Shown here in pieces: positions 58,898 to 64,000 of a stretch of 64,000 nt of DNA (its first letter is position 1; every line of letters starts with the position of its first letter). The position numbers and the translations under genes are program-made. This DNA comes from MGBC131033 sp910585655. Lineage in GTDB: Bacteria > Bacillota > Clostridia > Lachnospirales > Lachnospiraceae. The notes beneath the pieces are model-generated. The model saw nothing but the letters and a program-made list of their open reading frames with translations. It ran no database searches and was not told the DNA's origin. Location: positions 1 to 64,000 of the forward strand of contig CATBCG010000091.1 in NCBI GenBank assembly GCA_949502025.1. Direction: 5' to 3'.

Positions 58898-61831
58898 TCA
58901 GATCTTCATAATATAGAAACGGGTTCTGGCTGAAATCAGCATCCACTGTTCCTCTAAGTCAAGCCAGCACAGACAGGCAGGTCGATCCTCAAAGGAAATT
59001 TGCTCCTCCTCCGGATACGCATACAATACGTTGTCCGTTACCCATAACGTTCCGCTTTGAGAAGCCAACGCCGAATACTCCCCGCGCCATGCCACGACTT
59101 CCGGCTCTGACAGTCTTTGCTTTTCCTCTACGTTTAACCGCAGCACATATTTATTATACTCGTCCACCGCATAAAAATCTCTGCCCGTCTGTGCGCCAGC
59201 CAGCATCGTCGCTCTTGCTAGTGCCGGAGTATGAACGATACCCGTCACTCCGTCTGGCGCCACATAGCAGAACTCTTCCGGCAGCTCGATGACCTTTTTC
59301 ATATCTCCGTTATCTCTCCACTGATTCACCGGATAATACAGCTTCTTTAGCTCCAGGTTCTCCCGCGGCACAGGCTCTAACATCTGAATGGATTCCTCTC
59401 CCTGATCTGGTCGAATTGTTATCACCCGAACTCTTCTGTCTCTTCGGAAAAACGGATAGAAGCATGCGCCAAAATCCTCTTCGGATCGTTCTCCAAACTC
59501 CTTGAGGCTCAGTTCCTCTACTCCATGCCGTTTTGCATATTTGACCGGACGATACTCTACTACTACCAGCAGATTTCCTTCGGTATCGCTCGCAACGCTT
59601 AACGGGCGGTACTGTGTTGTCAGCAGCAGACTCATGCTCTCTGTCGCCTGATCCCAGACGTAGATCCGTTTCAGCCTTGAATCGCAGATATATGCCTTTC
59701 CCTTTTCATCACTGCACATCGCGTCAATCGCATCCAGATGAGAAACGAGACACACCGGTTTCCGGCTCTCTTTTGGCAAACGGGATGTTACATCGGTAGG
59801 TTCCTTATCAGCAGAACCGATCTCAAAGAGCGCCATCTGCCATTCTCCCTCTGTGATCCCGCTGTTCATATCCCGGACAGCGTTCTGAATCGTATATTTC
59901 ATCTGGGTGAAATTATGGAAATTCTGAATCTCGATTTGTTCGCAGTTCCAAATCCGCATTACCGCATCATATGGATTGTCCACCCAAATTACACGGAAGG
60001 CATACAGGTTTGCAAAGAGGAGATTCCGACAGTCGGACAATTCAAACGGCTGACAATAGCTTCCCTCTGCAACTTCTTCCTCTGTCTGGAACGCATAAAA
60101 TTCCCAGTTTTCAACGTCTTTCATCACCAGCTCCTGCCGCACATGATGCTCGGAAGAAACCTGATACATAATTCCCTTTGTCGCTGTTTTTGAAATATAA
60201 ATTCCGGCAGCCGCGTATGGACACGCCGTCCAAATATTTTTAAAGCTTCCGCCACCCTGATTCGTCACCCATAGACTCCAATACTGGGAATCCCAATCAT
60301 ATTCCTCGTTTGCATCCCAGGTACGAGTACGGTTATAAGGCATCTGGAACTGGCTCCTGTCCGCTTCCTCTATTTTACCATGCCCGCCTGTAAATTTGAT
60401 ATCATACATACCGGAGTCCTCTCCGGACTGCCATTTTATAGCGACCGCCCGCGGATTTCTTCCGACCGAATCCACTCCAATACTTCTGATATAATTTTTC
60501 CCGCCCTGTGGTGTTTCAATCATCGCTTTTGGCGCGCCGATTCCGGCAAATGCCTCTTCATTATCTGCCAGACAGATTTCCGTTGCCATTGGATGAAAAC
60601 CTAACAGCTTTGTATATTCCTTTAAAACAATCGTATCCGTGATACGGTATCGTCCCTGTGGAAAATAAATCGTTTCGTTTTCTTCGATCGCCTTTCGTAT
60701 TGCCTCCGTATCATCCGTACTGCCATCACCGACTGCTCCGTATTGCTTTACGTTGACCCAGGTATCCTGCTCTGGCTGTCTGACCGGATCTGGCTGGAAG
60801 GAAAGCTCTAACACGCCTTCTTCTATCTCCCAGACAGCATCCTGTTCTAGCCTTGTGGCTCCGAATTTCTTTCTTATGCCATGGACAAAGCTTTTTACCA
60901 GATAACTTTCACTTCCTGCCTCATAGGTTTTCCCGCTCTCTGCTACGTATGCAAACACCGAAACATCTTTTGCCAGTACATTTCTGACGTTGATCTGGGT
61001 ACAGATATTACGTTCATCGGTAATCAGAAAGCCCCGTTTTACCTGTTCCATCACACAGTCTTTTAACACCAGCTTATCCCATGCCTCTTCCTTAGACTCC
61101 AATGCCCCCGGCAGGTTTTTAAAGCTGGTTCTTAAAATTGTCATACCGCTTTGCGTAGAGTGAATAGCGCCTTTCCTCTGTCCTTCAAAATCAGTCTCTG
61201 TCAGTACAAACGGCCAGCCAGGAGAACATTTTCCGGTATAAATCCCCCATTCTCCTCCGGAAAATGAAAGATGTTCCATTTCATTTCCCACTGCATGAAT
61301 CCCGGCAAACCCATCTCCTGTCTCAAAATGGCAGTAGGAAACATAACTGTTCTGAGCAAAATGAGCGCGGATTGCGGCAGCATTGTTATTTCCTTCTCCG
61401 ATTTCCAGATCCACATTAGAAAGCGCACTGTAAAAGGTTCCTGCGTTTGCGTCCCGGATCGGTTCTCCCTCTTCGATAGCGTTTCCGATAAACCAGAACA
61501 TATAGCGAAGGGCTTCGTCTGTCACTGGTTCTGCTTTTTCAAAGCCCCCGCTATGCGGAGCCAGACGGATCAACGGTCGGTTTGCCCCAAATCCAAACAA
61601 CCGGATACCTCTTGGGATACAAACCGTATCATGGATCTGGTAGGTTCCTTCCGGCAGCATAACAATACCGCGGTTATGCACTCTTTTTACCTGAGACAAT
61701 GCCTCTTGAAGCACCTTTGTAATATCCGGCACACCTCCTTCTGTCTGCTCTGCCTGCTCAATCGGTACGACTACTACCTTTTCATCCGGAAAAACGGTTT
61801 GATAAATTGATTTCCTGCTTGTAAATTTCAT
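58898..61831 (-). CDS. Intracellular tandem beta-helix (pectate-lyase-3-like) protein with C-terminal propeller-like part
   Basis: The 977-residue protein has no signal peptide. Two Pectate_lyase_3/GH55-like entries are visible: residues about 35-130 (ITKVLQEALSQVKRVHNRGI, LPEGTYQIHDTV) and about 355-440 (VKQYGAVGDGSTDDTEAIRK, YFPQGRYRITDTIV), each followed by beta-helix coils. Residues about 690-977 look like a beta-propeller of NHL/SMP-30 type (LDAIDAMCSDEKGKAYICDS, PLSVASDTEGNLLVV). No catalytic residues can be named. GGAGG precedes the ATG. It begins the locus upstream of the kinase and may act on the imported sugar. Confidence 0.8.
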   Translation of the reverse strand: MKFTSRKSIYQTVFPDEKVVVVPIEQAEQTEGGVPDITKVLQEALSQVKRVHNRGIVMLPEGTYQIHDTVCIPRGIRLFGFGANRPLIRLAPHSGGFEKAEPVTDEALRYMFWFIGNAIEEGEPIRDANAGTFYSALSNVDLEIGEGNNNAAAIRAHFAQNSYVSYCHFETGDGFAGIHAVGNEMEHLSFSGGEWGIYTGKCSPGWPFVLTETDFEGQRKGAIHSTQSGMTILRTSFKNLPGALESKEEAWDKLVLKDCVMEQVKRGFLITDERNICTQINVRNVLAKDVSVFAYVAESGKTYEAGSESYLVKSFVHGIRKKFGATRLEQDAVWEIEEGVLELSFQPDPVRQPEQDTWVNVKQYGAVGDGSTDDTEAIRKAIEENETIYFPQGRYRITDTIVLKEYTKLLGFHPMATEICLADNEEAFAGIGAPKAMIETPQGGKNYIRSIGVDSVGRNPRAVAIKWQSGEDSGMYDIKFTGGHGKIEEADRSQFQMPYNRTRTWDANEEYDWDSQYWSLWVTNQGGGSFKNIWTACPYAAAGIYISKTATKGIMYQVSSEHHVRQELVMKDVENWEFYAFQTEEEVAEGSYCQPFELSDCRNLLFANLYAFRVIWVDNPYDAVMRIWNCEQIEIQNFHNFTQMKYTIQNAVRDMNSGITEGEWQMALFEIGSADKEPTDVTSRLPKESRKPVCLVSHLDAIDAMCSDEKGKAYICDSRLKRIYVWDQATESMSLLLTTQYRPLSVASDTEGNLLVVVEYRPVKYAKRHGVEELSLKEFGERSEEDFGACFYPFFRRDRRVRVITIRPDQGEESIQMLEPVPRENLELKKLYYPVNQWRDNGDMKKVIELPEEFCYVAPDGVTGIVHTPALARATMLAGAQTGRDFYAVDEYNKYVLRLNVEEKQRLSEPEVVAWRGEYSALASQSGTLWVTDNVLYAYPEEEQISFEDRPACLCWLDLEEQWMLISARTRFYIMKI

Positions 61832-61961
61832 GGCTTCTCCTCCATTTTCTGATTATCAGGTTTCTAAATCATTACCTTTATTTTACCATCTTTTTAGAAT
61901 AAAGCTACTCTCTTTGTGATAGAAAGCGTCCTAAAAATGACCTTTGAGCAAATAAGCGCTT

Positions 61962-62010
61962 TCGCGCGAGTGTGTATTCTGCCCGGAGAATTTTCCTAAT
62001 GGTATAAAAA
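61962..62010. repeat. Dispersed repeat, partial copy E
   Basis: TCGCGCGAGTGTGTATTCTG and GCCCGGAG match the distal end of copies A and D. The T-tract and left arm are then deleted, leaving AATTTTCCTAATGGTATAAA. The rest of the 239-base gap (61832-62070) holds the leuS terminator and a GCAGG-type tail like that of copy B. Confidence 0.7.
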
Positions 62011-62040
62011 TACCGGAGAACTTGTTTTGGAGTTCTCCGG
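62003..62040 (-). terminator. Terminator of leuS
   Basis: CCGGAGAACT (62013-62022) pairs perfectly with AGTTCTCCGG (62031-62040). On the minus strand it is followed by TATTTTTATACC. It lies 30 bases past the leuS stop and abuts repeat copy E. Confidence 0.82.
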
Positions 62041-62070
62041 CATCGCACACCTGCTTTGCAGGCTTCTTAT

Positions 62071-64000
62071 TTATTTTACTACCAAATTCACAATTCTGCC
62101 AGGCACATAAATTTCTTTTACGATCGTTCCTGCCAGCTTATCGCCTAACGCTTCCTTCGCCGCTGCCAATACCGAATCTTTGTCTGCGTCTACATCAATT
62201 CCTATTGTCGTTTTGGTCTTTCCGTTGATCTGTACTGCAATTTCTACCGTTTTCTCGACTGTCTTTGCTTCGTCATATTCCGGCCAGGCAGTTTCGTAAA
62301 GGCGTCCGCCAAAGCCCAGACTCTCCCAAAGCTCCTCCGTCATATGCGGCGCCACCGGATTTAAAAGTGTCAGAAGCGTTCGATATTCGCCTCTTGTTAC
62401 TTTACCTTCCTTGTAAAATTCATTGATCAGCGCCATCATAGCAGCGATAGCCGTGTTGTATTTCAGCGCCTCATAATCCTGGGACACCTTTTTGATCGTC
62501 TGATGCAGCTTTGTTTCCAGCTTCTCCGAATAGCCCTCTTCTTCGGTCAGCATATCCTGTAGTTTCCATACCCGATCCAGGAACCGGCGGCAGCCACGTA
62601 CTCCCTCTGCGCTCCAGGAAGCCGATAAATCAAAGGCTCCGATAAACATTTCATACGTACGGAGCGTATCGGCGCCGTACTCGGCTACAATATCGTCCGG
62701 GTTTACCACATTGCCGCGGGATTTGCTCATCTTTTCACCGTTTTCTCCTAAAATCATCCCATGTGACGTACGCTTCTGATATGGCTCCGGGCAAGGCACT
62801 ACCTGGTTGTCGTATAAGAAACGATGCCAGAACCGGGAATACAGCAGGTGGAGTGTAGTATGCTCCATACCGCCATTATACCAGTCTACCGGAAGCCAGT
62901 AATCCAGAGCTTCCTTGCTTGCCAATGCCTGATCGTTGTGCGGATCGGTATAGCGCAGGAAATACCAGGAAGAACCTGCCCACTGCGGCATCGTATCTGT
63001 CTCCCGTTTTGCCGAACCACCGCAGCATGGGCATGTGGTGTTTACCCAATCCGTCATCGCTGCCAATGGGGATTCCCCGTTATCCGTCGGCATATAGCTG
63101 TCTACCTCCGGCAGCTCTAACGGCAGCTCGCTTTCCTCTAACGGCACATAACCGCATGTTTCACATTGTACAATCGGAATTGGCTCGCCCCAATACCGCT
63201 GTCTTGAAAATACCCAGTCGCGCAGCTTATAGTTGATTTTCCGATGACCGACCCCTTTTTCTACCAGCCAATCAATGATTTTTTTCTTGGCTTCCGTCAC
63301 TTCAAGACCGTCTAAAAATCCGGAATTTACCATTTTTCCGGTTGCGACATCCGTAAAGGCAGCCTCCTGTACATCTACGTTTTCTCCGTCTACTACCTGG
63401 ATAATCGGCAGATCGAATTTTTTGGCAAATTCCCAGTCACGTTCATCGTGCGCCGGAACCGCCATAATTGCCCCGGTTCCATAGCTCATCAGCACGTAAT
63501 CGGAAATCCAAATCGGGATCTCCTTACCATTGACCGGATCGATAGCAGAAAGCCCGTCAATCTGTACTCCGGTCTTTTCTTTCGCCAGCTCTGTCCGTTC
63601 AAAATCCGACTTTCTAGCTGCCATTTCCCGGTAAGCAACGATCTCCTCCCAGTTTCCAATCTCGTCTTTGTATTTTTCAATATACGGATGCTCCGGAGAA
63701 ACTACCATATAGGTAGCGCCAAACAACGTATCTGGTCTAGTCGTATAAACAACCAGCTTATCTTCTTTCTCCTTTAGGGAAAATTCCACTTCAGCGCCTT
63801 CGCTCCTGCCAATCCAGTTGATTTGGGAAGTTTTTACTTTCTCAATATAATCTACGTCCTTTAATCCCTCTAACAGCTTCTCGGCATAATCCGTAATCTT
63901 TAACATCCATTGGCTCTTGACCTTTCTTACTACCGGGCTACCACAACGTTCACAGACACCGTTTACTACCTCTTCATTGGCAAGCCCAACCTTACAGGAC
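62071..64000 (-). CDS. leuS: Leucyl-tRNA synthetase (C-terminal part; 5' end outside window)
   Basis: The frame is open to the right edge. Codons upstream of the internal ATG at 63906 read CKVGLANEEVVNGVCERCGS, so that ATG is not the start. About 643 residues are visible. They include the editing domain (YTTRPDTLFGATYMVVSPEH, YGTGAIMAVPAHDERD), the zinc-knuckle-like CETCGY and CPCCGG, the KMSKS loop in EKMSKSRGNVVNPDD, the anticodon-binding domain (VAPHMTEELWESLG) and the C-terminal VQINGKTKTTI domain. The enzyme charges tRNA-Leu with editing of mis-activated residues. A terminator follows. Confidence 0.97.
   Translation of the reverse strand, partial: SCKVGLANEEVVNGVCERCGSPVVRKVKSQWMLKITDYAEKLLEGLKDVDYIEKVKTSQINWIGRSEGAEVEFSLKEKEDKLVVYTTRPDTLFGATYMVVSPEHPYIEKYKDEIGNWEEIVAYREMAARKSDFERTELAKEKTGVQIDGLSAIDPVNGKEIPIWISDYVLMSYGTGAIMAVPAHDERDWEFAKKFDLPIIQVVDGENVDVQEAAFTDVATGKMVNSGFLDGLEVTEAKKKIIDWLVEKGVGHRKINYKLRDWVFSRQRYWGEPIPIVQCETCGYVPLEESELPLELPEVDSYMPTDNGESPLAAMTDWVNTTCPCCGGSAKRETDTMPQWAGSSWYFLRYTDPHNDQALASKEALDYWLPVDWYNGGMEHTTLHLLYSRFWHRFLYDNQVVPCPEPYQKRTSHGMILGENGEKMSKSRGNVVNPDDIVAEYGADTLRTYEMFIGAFDLSASWSAEGVRGCRRFLDRVWKLQDMLTEEEGYSEKLETKLHQTIKKVSQDYEALKYNTAIAAMMALINEFYKEGKVTRGEYRTLLTLLNPVAPHMTEELWESLGFGGRLYETAWPEYDEAKTVEKTVEIAVQINGKTKTTIGIDVDADKDSVLAAAKEALGDKLAGTIVKEIYVPGRIVNLVVK

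Noticed and set aside
1..64000. tRNA, rRNA or prophage genes
   Set aside because: No cloverleaf, rRNA-like segment, integrase or phage structural gene could be recognised in any gap or frame.

Overview
The window looks like a chromosomal segment of a strictly anaerobic, motile, probably spore-forming clostridium, most likely in the Lachnospiraceae. The evidence is the intermediate base composition, strong AGGAGG-type ribosome sites, near-consensus sigma-A promoters, Rex, CarD, ABC-F and LeuRS of Firmicute type, a CsrA-flagellin pair, a spore-photoproduct-lyase-like radical SAM protein, and many Lpl/Yes-type sugar-uptake genes with YesM/YesN-type regulators. This assignment rests on protein families only; no 16S rRNA, rRNA or tRNA gene was seen. 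Most genes lie on the minus strand.

Layout. 1-137: the 3' end of a group II intron (last codons of a probable maturase, then domains V and VI). 176-4235: a sulfatase operon cut at its 5' end, where a truncated sulfatase is joined head-to-head to a truncated AraC-type regulator; its sensor kinase follows (4225-5943). 6183-10443: a conserved housekeeping operon rex-acpS-nnrDE-alr-mazF, with a consensus promoter overlapping a Rex-like operator. 10703-16008: two orphan solute-binding lipoproteins and a membrane AraC regulator. 16145-20813: two secreted proteins of unknown function. 21044-28941: a small XRE regulator, CarD, an HtrA protease, a secreted beta-helix protein and a domain-permuted GH3 glycosidase. 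28996-35847: an EF-G-like GTPase, aroF-tyrA and glgX. 36070-41361: a tightly coupled plus-strand operon of an ABC-F protein, a nucleosidase-like protein, an SPL-like radical SAM enzyme, an SDR and a cyclase-family hydrolase. 41435-42808: csrA and flagellin, separated by a leader holding three hairpins that each present a GGA. 43400-46305: a PurF paralogue lacking the N-terminal cysteine, an Rpn-type nuclease and a truncated phosphatase.

46419-61831 is a sugar-catabolic locus on the minus strand: a large beta-helix/propeller protein, YesM-like kinase, YesN-like response regulator, solute-binding lipoprotein, two permeases, a broken PfkB kinase, a fucose/arabinose-isomerase-like protein, an aldo-keto reductase and a class II aldolase. 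Three decayed genes (ThuA-like and two SDR-like) separate the kinase from its regulator. The window ends inside leuS (62071-64000).

The least explained signals are four. (1) A dispersed palindromic repeat, with half-copies sitting on the U-tracts of several terminators. (2) The GGA-hairpin leader between csrA and flagellin. (3) A sigma-D-like promoter running straight into a hairpin with no gene. (4) The nucleosidase/radical SAM/SDR/cyclase operon. Pseudogenes are frequent (six or seven in 64 kb), all in carbohydrate, regulatory or signalling genes, which suggests recent loss of catabolic functions.
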